DNA of 64,000 bases, taken from assembly GCA_008360975.2 (NCBI GenBank), contig CM039199.1, positions 682,001-746,000 on the forward strand, given 5' to 3'. Origin of the DNA: Lichenostomus cassidix (taxonomy: Eukaryota > Chordata > Aves > Passeriformes > Meliphagidae). The position numbers were made by a program, and so were the translations under genes. The notes under the pieces were generated by a model, which did not search any database, had not been told where the DNA came from, and was given only the letters and a program-made list of their open reading frames with translations. Position 1 is the first letter of the stretch; each line of letters begins with the position of its first letter. Below, piece after piece: positions 11,901 to 24,500 of the stretch.

Positions 11901-13559
11901 TTCAAATTCTACATTACGTGAGAGAAACTTGTATTTTGACAGCATCTTCACTTATGCAGATGTGCCAGACTCTTGTATGCAAAGCAGAATATGGATAGGG
12001 TAAAACAGCCTTCCCATTTCAGTGGTCTCAGACATGAGGATGGTAGACACATCTGAAGGACTGGAAATGGTAAAAATGAACATCCCACAGACATGATCGT
12101 TGGCAGCCAGGAGGGAATCAGCTGCTCCTGTGCTCCCGCAGACTCCTGAGTCATCAGGTCTGTGCAAAAATAGCTTTCACAGGAAAAGCAAAAGCCTCAC
12201 CAACTTTTTTTCTTAGCATTTCACAGACATGCGTAACCTCTTAACAGGGGTGATCCTCTATGCTTCAACCCTTTTATATTTTTTAATGAGGTGAAACTGT
12301 TTTTCTAATTTACAGACATTAAATTTCTTTTTTATTGCAATTCTTCAGGTTTTAACTTTAGTTTTGCTTTCTGGTATTTTGCTAATGCTTGTTTTCAGCT
12401 AGAGGAAAAAGGACTTGGGATGTCTCCTAAATTCAGGTAAAATTTACTATTACAAGAGACCACAAGCTATAGTTCTCAAAGAATTGACTTGTTAGCTCAG
12501 TTTCAGACAGGACAGTTGATGTGGCAAGAGACAGCGGGACCAAGGAAAAAAGAAAATATTTCCCCAGGTCACCTGGAGCTCCCTTGCCTACTCCATCCAC
12601 AAATTCTATGAGGTAAGTTTGGGGGCTTTTTGAAGAAATAAATAGCTCCCAATCTTAACCTACTTAACAAAGGAAAATCAATTGTTAAGAACAAGTTCTT
12701 CTGAAAACAGGCTTAAATCCTTAATAGTATGTTGTATCTCATAGAATCTCATCAGGGCTAGTAATATTGACTTCTTGTAACATTCTGTGGTAAGTATGTA
12801 GTGCGGTAGATCTACATCAGAAAATTTCTGCTTTGAATCCTTTACTTATTTTTTTCTCCCAGTAAAAACAACAAAAAAGAAAGTTTTCCAAATTGATAAC
12901 CTTAGGGAGGATTTCTGGACTGAAATATAAGCAAGTCTCTCTTATCTTCCACAACATTGCCAAAGAAAGATCTGTCCAGAAACTACATTGCCTGTGTTGT
13001 TTCTGCTTATTTTACGAGGAGCTCCTCTAATGTCTGATTAAGACTAAGATCTGAATTTGAAAGATCTGAATGCTCATCACTGTGAAAATGCTGAGCCAAC
13101 TTTGTCTAGCAACCTTTGACGTATAAAGAGAGCTGGTAATTGCCACTTGCATTTCTAAATGTTGTAAATAACAGCAAATTATTATTTGATAGGATCTACT
13201 TTTAGATCTCACTGTAAAAGGCAGGCAGTTTCAGCGAATAAATAAATTTTCTTCTGCTGTACTTTTGGTTTACACTCTTTCCCCGCAGCAAATGTCTAAT
13301 TACCTTAGATAAACGTGTGTAAACATGAGCCTTCTCCTCCATAATCCACCTCCTATGGTCCTGGTTTATACTGAGGTTAATAAACTCAGTCTATTTACCA
13401 TCCTACTTGAAGTAATGCTTTTAATGCTCTATGCAACTTCATGGTCTTTTACCAGGAGTAAAAAAGGCATAGAATTAGGGAATGATCATCATTGATGGGT
13501 CTGGGTTCAATAACAGAGACTTCTAACTTATGAGGCTATGAACAGAAATGCCAGCAAAC
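8969..13559. other. Unique DNA, no gene seen
   Basis: Bases 9960-10800 have higher G+C and a 131-codon plus-strand open frame (9966-10361), but the translation shows no domain, has no splice-site support and overlaps other open frames. An ATGAGGTAAGT donor-like site lies near 12607 with no matching exon. A truncated CATAGAATC word near 12740 is not enough to call CR1. Confidence 0.5.
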
Positions 13560-14800
13560 AGATTTGCAGAAGTGCTTGATTTGTTTTCCAAGAGCGTTAA
13601 TTTTCATTTTTAGCCTGTTTATCCTTCTGTGTAATAATTCCTTATTCCTGATTTGGAGAGGAGACTCATGCATTATCATTCAGAATGCCACGAAATTCAA
13701 TTAAGGGCTGGCTGCAGCATCCCTTCTTAGTTTGTGACTGATTCCAATGAGAAAAGCAGATGAGTTTTTCCAGCATAAAGCGTGCCTGCTAATTTTAACA
13801 AAGCAGACAGCCTTAAGCTATGCAAGCTGTCATTAAACAATAAAGAAACAATGAAATGGCTCAAGCGGTAGTGTCATTCAGCCAGGGGTAAGACTGTCCT
13901 TTGAATATTTAGGCACCAAGGACATAAACTACTGCCATATCTCAAATAATGTAATTCCACATCCACCAGACTCAAGCCTCTGGAAGCCCAGCTTGCTCCT
14001 CCAGCTGGATCCAAACTGCCTGGCAGTTCTGTTGTCTGTCAGTCAAGTGTCACCATTCTGCTGTCAGCACTACAACCATCTTTACCTCAGAGGTGTACAG
14101 GCGCCTGTCAGCTTGATGGAAGCAGTCTGGGTGTAATGATAGGATGAAATGTTGATTCTGGTCCTCTGGCATAATTATTATTCTTATAAAGTATGTTTCA
14201 ATTTAGTTTTCAAGATGACCAAAAGTTTCCAAGGCAAGCTTTCATTTCTCTTATTTAGAAACCCTGAGATATCTTTGAGCATCTGGAAAATGCCTCACTT
14301 TCCCCTACAAGTATTTAATGAGGATTTTCTGACTTCTACCCGCATAGTACATAGTCATGTTTTTAATTCTTTACTTCATGACTCAAGGGAGTGAGGCATG
14401 GATTAAATGTTCTATTTAAAAATGCTTTGACACATTTTGTTGAAGCCAAGAAAATCCTGTTGAAGTATTATCATGATTTACTTGAGGTAAATCAGCAAAT
14501 AAATCATGTTGCCTCATCGGGCCACTCAGCTGAGCGTGTGTTTTATGTACACAGAGCCTGATAGCGGCAACAATTGGCACATTTCCTTCAAGTCAGTGAG
14601 AGATTACACAGTAAGACAGAGATACTTAGAGAGCTTTTGCTGGTGGTGTCTGAGCCCCTAGGCTTTGTTCAGGCAGCTCCAATCTGAATGGATCACTTCC
14701 ATACTGAAGGAAACAACAACAGCAAAATCTCTGGAGTGCAGTGTGAAGTGTTTTCCATTAATGGCAACATGAACGTTATTGCCGAGCCGTGTTACACCAG
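13560..14800. other. Candidate conserved non-coding DNA
   Basis: No gene is seen. Two blocks (13560-13900 and 14440-14800) are repeat-free, mix TAATT-type and AACAATAAAG-type factor words with isolated preserved CpGs, and carry no credible open frame. That texture is common in vertebrate enhancers. This is a judgement from composition only; nothing in the sequence proves conservation. Confidence 0.3.
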
Positions 14801-16164
14801 ATAATTGTATGCAGCAGAAGGTAATTTAATTCACCAGAATTTTGCTTTGCTTCCCCCTCCAGGTAAAAAATCTGATCAGAAGCTGGCTCTATATGCAAAA
14901 TCATTGAGTGACTGCGGCAGTTTCTTTCAGAACAGAGCTGCATCAGGCAGCAGCTGGAACAAGCCCCTGCATCTGGGGAAGCAAACACTGGGGCTGTGGT
15001 TCCCCCCTGCTCTCTGCAGCCCTTAGCTGGTGGGGGAAAGCAGGGCCCAGAGCCAAAGTGAAAGGTAAGTAGAGCTGGAGGCTGTTATGCCCACCATGTG
15101 TGTGCAAGGAGTTACCTCATGCTGGTGTGGCACATCCTGTGAGGGCCCTGTGGTGTGAGTGAGGCTGTTTATCCACACCAGGATGTTCTGTAGCCCCACC
15201 ACCTGGCTCAGCACCTGCTCTGACATGCTACAGAAAAGGGAGGTTGTATCCTGAGGTCAGAGCAGAAGTTTCTCAAACTTTTCCCTGAATTTCCTCCTCT
15301 CCTGCCTTCTGCTTCCCTAAGGAGGGTGACAAGAGGCTTGCACCAGGACTGCTTCCCCTATGATGGTCCCAATGGGTTATCAAACCCAGCCCAGAAGGAC
15401 CCTTGGCCACAAAGAGCCAAGAATCCTCTGAAGGGGACAACTTCTCATGCCTGTCTCCAGACAAACCCTACCTGCCCTGGTTTGAGACTGCCCATGCCCG
15501 TTGGTTCAAAAGCTTCAAGCCCTGCCTGGTCCCTGGCCAGGTAACAAACCTGAGAGCTGCCAGCAAAGGGCAAGGGGACAGGGATTACACCAAGGTGGTG
15601 CTATTTCTTGTGGTTTGACATGCATTTGAGACAAACTAATGCTTTGCTCATCTACTGCAAACACTTAAACCCCTGAAGTTGGGCTTCTGGAAGTAGAAAC
15701 CTCAGAAAGAGGCTAAGTGCCTACAGAAATATGCTGAGATACGGAATCTATCTGCTAGGAATGATTAGAATTGTGTATGAAGTCTTTGATGCTTCATCCA
15801 AACTTGTGTTTACCTGGCCTGTGGTGAATAAATTGGACACATTCAACCACCTGGGTCTGAAAGCATTTTAAAGAGCAGGTGTAAGTGTTCATAAGCAAGG
15901 GATAGGTCAAGCCACTTGCCAGCTTTGTTGCTTCAGTGGATTAGAATTCAAGGACAGGGTCCTTCTTTCCCCAAAAAGGGGAGCTAGAAATTCTTGGCTA
16001 CTTTCAGAAATGATCCAAAACCCTTAAATTCCAGGTAGGAATAGATGAACAAAAGTGTTTTCCCCTGTGAACACACTTTCTCCACAACACACACACTTTC
16101 TCCCTGTCTTGATTAGGATCTTCAGATGAGAATTCAAAGGCCACTTTTCCAGGCTTTTCTCCTC
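14801..16164. other. Unique DNA, no gene seen
   Basis: Moderate G+C at 14930-15600 with several overlapping open frames of 60-75 codons on both strands, none recognisable and none framed by good splice sites. Confidence 0.5.

Positions 16165-16190
<26 letters not shown>
16165..16190. repeat. (TG)13 dinucleotide microsatellite
   Basis: Thirteen uninterrupted TG units, followed by TATGTGTTTG. A perfect array of this length is likely to vary between individuals. The Cys-Val (plus) and His-Thr (minus) runs it produces in translation are artefacts. Confidence 0.95.
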
Positions 16191-16197
<7 letters not shown>

Positions 16198-18873
16198 TTG
16201 TTTTGGAGTAGATTCATCTCTGTTGAACCTGATAAAACTTCTCTGAGAGAAGTTGTTTTCTGGATTTACACTCAACTCCTGTCTGCATTATCAAAAATAC
16301 TCCTGATGGATCCTCCACACGCCTGAAGTCTTTCAGAAAGATTCAGTGACTCTCACCAGTTATTGGGAGCTGGAGATCCTGCTAAGGGCTGCTCCCAGGG
16401 TCCCACCCAAAGCTGACAGGATGACTGGTCATGCACAATCAGTTCTGAAGTGGGACCTGACATTTTCAAAAAGAACTTAAGCTACCTGGGGTTTCTCTGG
16501 GGTAATTCCTGTACATGATCTGGGATACCTGCGCTGAGTGCATTTACTCTGATAAATGCTTCCTAAAATGGCAGATTTCAGAATAATTCTAAGTTACATA
16601 TTTGGATAACTACTTCACAAGATGTTTGAGAAATTTTAATGAAAAGCAAATGATTAGGAAAGTCAAAAAAAGAAAGAAAACATATCTAAGTGTTCTGGGG
16701 CTCTGGTTCAGAAGTAGAGCTGATTGCCAAAGTTACTGGATAACATAAACACTCTTTCAATTTCTTTGCAATTTTGAAGCTAATACAACTCCAGTGGAAG
16801 TTCCTAATGTTATTTTTCCTCTCTTAACCTAATTAACAAACTGAAAACTTATGTAGTCCTAAATGAAATTGCTTTCTCCTAAGCACTGCAGGAGTTATTG
16901 CTCATGTACCTATTAAAGCTTGGGTATCTCTGCCAACTCTCCCCAGCAGCCGCAGTGCCTGAATTCCCTTCCCAGGAATGATGCCCTGAGATTGCACATT
17001 TGAATCCATGCTCCCATAGGATGCAACCTGCTTACATGAACTCAGGACAGTATAACCCTGCTCCATTATTATTATTATTTTAAATGTTTCATTGGAGTTG
17101 TTAATTTTAGCATATTTGCCTGATGAACATTTAGAAAAGCCTTGGTTTAGTTTAAATATCTGGTGTATTTTTAAAGAAGAATGAAAAAAGACCTGCCCCA
17201 AGGTTTCAATTTCATAAAAACTTTAAGAACTCTTTAAATCAAATTATTCAAAACCAAAATAAAATTGCTTAAACTGAGAGGAATATCTTTTTTCTTGAAC
17301 ATGATTTTTTTATTATGAATTTTTCAACAGAGTTGTATTAAAACAGGATTACTTGTTAACAAGAACCTGCCATCACTTTTAGAGTGATATTCCAGGGTAG
17401 TACTAGTACTGTGCTAATAGCTTCACAAACAGTTAGTTTCTCAAAAACAGATTTAACACATTTCCAAACAGAATATGTGTGTATTATTTTATTAATAAAT
17501 GTATTTTATCATGATATCACTTCCAAAATACTGAAGGCATAAAATGGTTTATAGTCCAAAAGATAAGCCAGCACAAGCTGCTATGCTGGAGTATAAGAAA
17601 GGATCTGAGAAAGTGCTAAAAGCGTTATTAGAGCTACAGAATGGACTCTTAAATCTTTTATGCAACTTGATCAGTTCCCCTTGGAACCACACTGTATTGT
17701 TTTCATAAATAAACACCCAAAGTTGCTGTGCACAGTGTTTCTGGGCTATCACACACCGCTTTTGTCCTTTAACAGGGTTTGTGTTAAATTGTAAACTACA
17801 AACACTCCCATGAAAAATTCTTGTTTCCAGCACACTGCCTGTGGATACAAGCCATCCTTCCTGATGATCAGCAGAGCCCTCACATCCACCAGTCAGGCTC
17901 TTCTTGCTCTATGGAATGCCGCAGCTCAAAGGCCCCCTGGGTGGAGCAGCCCAGCAAGAGACTGGTTTCCTGACCCTGAATTTGTCCATGGCAATGAGAT
18001 TTAGGATGTAATTCCTCTCCTGCCTTGGTCTCTTTTTACAGGAAGAAGCAGTAGAGAATAACTCTCCATTTTTATCTGCTCTACCATTACAACTCCAAAA
18101 GTCTCCAGACACTGGCCTGTCTTTGCCTGAATTAAAGGCATTCTGCTCCCTGGGTTGTTGCTCAGGATTGTCAGCCAAACCTGGCAGATAAGTTTTCATT
18201 TGTCCATTTTCATTGGAATAGTTTAACCTTATGCTAGACCATGGTTTTCCAGCTCATTTTTTAAATGGAGTGCTCTCCAGAAAATCAGCTGTGGCAGAGA
18301 TCTCCTGTCCTGCACTGGCTACAGCTCAGTGAATTATGAAGCACAAAGTTCTACATGCTTCAAACTGAAGCTCCCAAAGTGACCTTGCTGTCCCAGCTCA
18401 TCACATTTTTGTCACACCCACCCTCCTCCCCACTCAAGGAGATTGGAAAGATACCTGACAGAGAAAACACAGCTTATCCAAAGCATTCTAATGGCTTGGT
18501 TGAAGCTCATACTATGTTGTCCCAGTAAAATACAATCTGAGATTGTTAAACTCTAAGCACTGCTGTTAATAAAAATAAAATAAAATTTAAAAAAAAAGAA
18601 AAAGCAGACAACTGTGTGAAGATGTACTCTGGAGAACAGTGTGAAATGAAACCACACAAAGGTAGTTTCAGAAATAAGGACTCTTGAAAGGAATTATTGG
18701 GGAGTCTGTGGGGTCCAAGACACATAAAAAGCATCTAGAGTATAAATATTGAAAAAAATCTTTTGGTTAGAGAACAAAACATTTTAAGTGCTGCACATAA
18801 AAGACTAGAAATTTCTGCAATATAATTATGCATTTTGTTATTCTAAATTAGTGACAGAGAGGTAAAAAGGGAA
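16191..18873. other. Unique AT-rich DNA, no gene seen
   Basis: Contains a short ATT run near 17066-17081 and a 12-base palindrome AGTACTAGTACT near 17400, otherwise no repeat or gene that I can support. Confidence 0.5.
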
Positions 18874-18943
18874 AATTAGTGTACTTATCTTTTCAGGGCA
18901 CTGATGCTCTCATCAGTGCCCAGAAAAGATAAGTACACTAATT
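18874..18943. repeat. Near-perfect 33-bp inverted repeat with 4-base loop
   Basis: Bases 18874-18906 and 18911-18943 are reverse complements over 33 bp with one A·A mismatch (18895 against 18922) and a CTCT loop at 18907-18910. As RNA or single-stranded DNA this would fold into a rigid 70-nt hairpin. Such a perfect foldback with a tiny loop is typical of a template-switch (foldback) mutation during replication. A microRNA precursor is possible but the loop is unusually small and the pairing unusually complete. There are no transposon ends or target duplications around it. Confidence 0.9.
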
Positions 18944-21049
18944 CTTTGTATGTCCTTTCATGAGCCAGGATACAATATTGAAGTCAAGTAAAATAAAACC
19001 ATCTTCAGCTCACCATTGTGCAGAAAATGGTTCAGTCTAGGGAATAGGACAGTTGAACCCATAATCTTTTTCCAGAAGGAAAAACCCATGGCTTTGTACT
19101 ATAGACCACTTGGTACACAGATGGTGGTACCACAGAGAACAGGAGGTGAACAAATGGAAGATTCAGCAATTTTGAGAAAAACATCTGTATAAGGTCTGAA
19201 TGAGCACTAACCTTGCTGCTATGGAGTGGCAATGATCTCAGCATGCAGCAGCAAATAATGTGTCCCAGAATGGCTTAAGCTTCTTAGCCTAAATCAGAAA
19301 CACCACGTTAAAATACCCAGTCTCCACCCCTGAAATGCCTCCAGGCTGCTCTGTTGGCCAGAGTATGAGGACAGCTTGGAGAGGGAGGTGAAAGAACTAC
19401 CAGTGCATGAGGATCAGCTGAAGCTGAAGCCCTGCTATGCTGGGATTCAGATGTACATGGAGTAGTTCCTGCTCTTCTCTGGGCCTCCTGCTGTTTATCA
19501 TTATCTGTGTCTTGCAGAGGAATCAAGAGATTTGCTGTGAGCCGCAGATGGACTTGAGCCAGAAACTCAGTACAAAGGCCTGAAAGTTGAACTTCAATTG
19601 CGTAAAACCCAGAGCCATCCAGAACAGGCCAATGGATGGAGCGCAGGATTTGTGACAGAGCTGTGCTGGTCTGAAATGGCAGCTGAAGGAATGTCTGGAG
19701 TGACATTTGTGCAGCTGAGTCCCAGCCTTGCATTGGGGCCCTTTATTTTTCTCAACAGATGGACAGTTAAAGAGATACTTTCAAACCTGATTTCATGTGT
19801 CGGCAAGTTACAGATACAGTCTCTGTTCTTTGAGGACTAATCCAATGGTTCTGCACCTCCAATGACCACAGCATGACTCTGCAGGAATTCAGACACAAAC
19901 CAGAAGCAGTTTCTATTGTGCCATAGTTTTAACCACTTTGGAGCACATGGGAGACAAGACAGAGGGAATGAGCAGCCATTCAAAGCATGTGTTGCTGTTA
20001 AGGCTCATGAACTCCACCCATTTAGCACCTCTTGAGGATATTGTATAAAGTGGACTTGAACAATAACACTGAGTATTTCCTTGCCCCTGCATGCAACAAA
20101 AAATAAAGTTCATGAAGAGTTTTTCATTAGAAGCTATGCAAAAATGCATTGCAGCTGTCTCATTACATGTCTAGAAGGATTCCTGCACAAGGAACAGAAA
20201 GAGAAATAAAACCTTTTGCCTGACAACCAAAATGAAAACCCATACTGTTTCCTGTATGAGTGGAAAGCAAACACTGAGGGAATAAAAGTGGACATATAGG
20301 AACTACTATTGCATGTGCCCATGCACACAGACAAGGCATAATTTAAAGAGCTATGGTGCTGCTGAGTCTGAGGTCACTTTTGTTGATATCTGTTGAAAAT
20401 CACTGTTACATAACTCATACCCCAGCACAGAAAGATGTCAGATAGCAGCAGCAAAAATACAGCTTGGAAAGATTTATCATCACAGATGGTCTAAATTGAA
20501 CCACAGAGCACAGACTGTGTTTTCTCCTACAGCATTTTGCAGGGTGTGTATTGTGTATTCCCAGCAATAGAATTAGGATCCTGAAATCCTGAAAATAGAA
20601 TCGATCCTGAAATAATTTCTTAGTGCAAAGTCAGCAAATACAAAACTAGTGAATGAGCCTTGACTCAACATGACTTTCTCTGGGTGCCAAACCAGACCTC
20701 ATGCCAGGACAAGGTCAGATCTACCAGTTCTGATGTGACGTTGTGCATGTCACAGAAAACAAACAAATACTGAAGGAGTGGATATTTTTTTCAGTGTTCA
20801 TCAGGGTCAGCTGACAGCTTTTTACTGAAACACATATGCTGATCTAGGTTAGGTACATTAAGCTTTGTTTGGAAAAAAATGGGCCTGCATTACAGCTACA
20901 GGAAGTGTCACGAAGCCAGCGAAGTCCAAGGAATTACATGGCTTTTTTGGGCACACCACACATATTAAAAGGTACCTTGCAAAATCTGTGCCACCTGAGA
21001 AAGAAGTGGTCAAATAGGTAACTCAAGTTAGCTATTGAGAGACAGAATA
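18944..21049. other. Unique DNA, no gene seen
   Basis: A 141-codon minus-strand open frame (19733 to 19308) lies here. Its translation has no recognisable domain, and no splice sites or upstream promoter frame it. The rest is AT-rich with no identifiable repeat. Confidence 0.5.
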
Positions 21050-21509
21050 TGTGAATTCTAAAACCTAGAAACACAGGATTCCCTTAATCTTATCAAGATA
21101 AGAGGGACAAGAATCCATTTGAAGCCAGCACAGCAATTGCTGAATCATCCCATGAAAGACTGCGCATGCTCCAGAGAGAAAGGTGAAAAGTGCATTGTGA
21201 TGAAGACTACTAGGACCTTCATCCTGGAGGGGTCTTTGGGGGTCTCTAAAGACCACCAGGACATTCAGAGCATGCATGGTGCACATGCTAATGATATTAA
21301 TTACTTCCAAGAAATTATTTGTATAACGACTCCTATCCTGGGGAATGTAATAAATATTCATTAATTTTACCTATAACACTGGGTCTTTAGAGGTACCGAG
21401 CTGTGTTTGAGGAGTGAACTCCCCACACCTGGTGCACTGAATAAAGCAAATAAGCACTTCTCTGATGTTGTCTCGGAAGTGTCTCCGGGCTCAATTGGGG
21501 CAAATCACA
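21050..21509 (+). mobile_element. Probable solo LTR of an endogenous retrovirus
   Basis: The element reads TGTGAATTCTAAAACC at its left end and GGGGCAAATCACA at its right end, so the termini form a short imperfect inverted repeat (TGTGAATT against TGTGATTT). Inside are a TATAA word (21322-21326) and an AATAAA signal (21440-21445) followed by a GT-rich stretch, in LTR order on the plus strand, with several retained CpGs near 21473-21490. No matching target duplication flanks these ends and no primer-binding site follows. Either the boundaries are off by some bases, the flanks have mutated, or a recombination between different copies produced it. I rate the LTR call as likely, the exact ends as uncertain. 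Confidence 0.5.
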
Positions 21510-24500
21510 CCCTTTATGGTGATCCACAGACTCATTCTACTTTCCTTATGGGCCTTTCTTTTGCTCCCGTATCACCTTTATATCTCTTATAAATTCATAT
21601 TTACTTCCTTTGCATTGATTTTATCCATGAAGGAGTACAGCTGCCTTCAGCAGCCAGCCTCTCTCCTCTTCCTCAGCTGATTCCTTAGTATGTTCACATT
21701 CTAATGGGATGCATTTTGTCTACTTTGATTGTCTGCTGGTCAGAAGTAGTTTTGTCCACAATCCTGTGAATGTAACAACTAACTCTCACCAGCTTAGAAA
21801 AAAAAGACCAGAATTTACTAGTACCTTTTCAATAACCCATAAAAATTCCTTTGACTTTTGTTTGTGTAGATCCTCCTGGAAAGTGGGGGATGTGAGAGAA
21901 AGCCAGTCCACAGTCTACTATAAAAATTAACTTTAATGGGAAAAATAATGTTGCTTACAAACCAAGGAAGCTACACTGCATGGGAAATAGAGCATGAAAA
22001 GGATTTGTGCTGTGATGTCAAGATTAGAGAGAATAAGCAACGTGAATTAGCAAGTGGAATGCAAATATTGTATGTTCAAGTGTAACTTCAGTGTAATATC
22101 AGAGATGTGGGTGCATAAGGAATTAGAGCATCTCTAAAACAGTACTCAAACTGCTTCTCTCTGCAGACTGGAGCCCATGTATGGTGGCTTAGGTTTCCAA
22201 CCTTCATTGATCTAGAGGTGATGCTTTCTCCTTACTCTTTTTAGCAGTATTTATTGCATGAAATTAGAGATTTTGTTAATGCAGATACATTGCATTTACA
22301 TCAGTGACTTGCTCAGGAGAACATGTGGAAGTGAACATGTCTTGGCTTTGGACAGAGGAGGCAGTAGCAAAGCAAAGCTAAACCATAGGTCCTCGCGGAG
22401 TGGTGAGGGCTGAGCAGCTCTGGGAAGGGGAGAGTGGCAGAGAGCACCAGCTGGGCTGCTCTGTGTGCCAGGTAGGGCAGGAACTACAGACTGCATGCCC
22501 AGCCTGCTGCACTTCTCTCTGCACCACCTCAGAAGATGAAGGAACAGTGTATCTTTTATTAGACATGAATTTTTCTAATGCACCTTTATTTAGTTTAAAG
22601 GTTCCAAGGCCACCTTGCCCCTGAATGTGGAGCCCAGAGCTGTATATATAATGGTGCACTTACACTAAAGTGACTATTTAAATGCTTTACTGAATCAGGG
22701 CCATGATATACTAAAAGCTTTCCATAGCTTGAGGGGTTGGTCTAGGAACCTCCTGAATGCAGACAAAAAAATACGTTTTCTTAGGTAAAGAAACATTTTT
22801 AAAGTCTTTACATGTCTTATAGGCTTGGAGGAAGAAGTATTTCAAAATAAGAGCAAATGCTCAGTTTCCTTCAATTCTGCATGGACAGAGCCTATATTTC
22901 TAAAGGAAAGGCTCTAGGCCACATCTTGTCCATGCCATTCATGTCCAGTGGATTTAAGGATGATTATCATTACCTCCTCATTACCAGGCTCTCCACTTCT
23001 CTTGATCTGTGAGCTCCAGACTTGAATACAAAAATAAGAGGTTTAGGGCTCACACCATATAATTCCTTCCTATTGTCCCTTAATTTGCAGGTCTAATGCC
23101 ACAGAAATTGTCTTTTCTCACCCTTATTACTTGCCCTTTCCCCTGTAAATGGTGTAGTTGCATTGCAGTGACTGCACTTGACTCCACAGCTGACTTCTGT
23201 GTGCATTGCGCTTCTCTACTTGACCCAAAATCATCTCAGTACTTCATTTTTGGAGGCGTTTCTTTGCTTTTCCCTAAGGAAATTAATTCCTTCCTTGTAG
23301 AAGAAAGCCAGCTTCTGTTTTCCACTTGAGTACTTTTTTGGGCAGAGAGGGGAGGAGGAATCAAGTGGATGATTTGAGTTTTTAAATCAATAAACTGCCA
23401 AACTACAGTACTAGTGCAAAAGGGCAAGTATGTAATTTTCTCAGTAGCAAATATAGCTACATGTATCTAAATCTGAGACATTCATCAGCTCCTTTATAGG
23501 AAAAGACAGGGCTCAGAAATGATTTTCTGTTTAAGTACGTAAGATCAAACATGTTTGTCATTTTAGCCTTCCCTTTATTCTATCTGATTTCAAGATCTTC
23601 AGACAGAGTCTCTTCAGATGTCATTGCTTCAAGCTTCTGCTTTTATCACATTAACCACTCTTCATGAGCTTTTACACATCAAAATGTCTTTAGATACATT
23701 GTTGAAGAGAATGTTCTTGTGAAGACTTCAATAAAAAGTTAGAGAATCTGTGCCTGGAACTTTGTACAAACACACTTAGAGGAAATAAACACTTTGAAAC
23801 AAAAATGAAAACCCAAACAAAAATCCACAATGCTTCACTGACATTTTGTTTTTCAAGGAGAAAAAAGATGTTTTCCTTCTGTTTGAATACAGCTTTGTGT
23901 GCAAAACCCCAGACACGGTGAGCCATCTCGTGCCTGTCAAATCCTTACATTTGCAGAGCTTAACATTTTTGTGGGTTTGAATTCTCCTCTTCCTACTGTA
24001 TGAGGCAGAGGTTTCCACCAAACTCTGTAATTAGGAACACCTTCATTTTGTAATGGATGGTCTAGGCCTTTACTGAGCCACATCTTCAGATGTGTGTGGA
24101 TCCTGCTTCTATTTGTTTTTTCACTAGAGGAAATTCTTCCTAGCTACTAGAAAGAGTTGGGGTTTGCTCTACATTGTTTTAACTGAGGACAGAATTAGCC
24201 TTTGTAGAGTCCTTTGGCAATTTCCTCGCTGATTGCCATCACTTGTGCTTCAACAATACCTTGCAATTAACAGTAATAAACGTGGGACAGTAACAACTGG
24301 TGCATGGCATTGAAGCTCTCTCATCCCTCACACAAGCAGGTTTGGGCTCGCCTGTGGCAGAAGAGTGTGTTTGCACTCGGAAACAGACTGATTCCAGTGC
24401 ACAGCACGTGGGATCACAAGGGGGCCAGCAGGATGCCATCTCAGACTGGCAGCTTTCTTATCAGTTACAGACTCACTTATTCTTGAGATAATGCTGCTGC

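Noticed and set aside
12590..12615. Strong splice-donor-like ATGAGGTAAGT
   Set aside because: No upstream acceptor with a plausible open exon, so a single donor match is not evidence of a gene.
19308..19733. 141-codon minus-strand open frame
   Set aside because: No domain recognised and no exon signals; long open frames of this size occur by chance in 64 kb on six frames.
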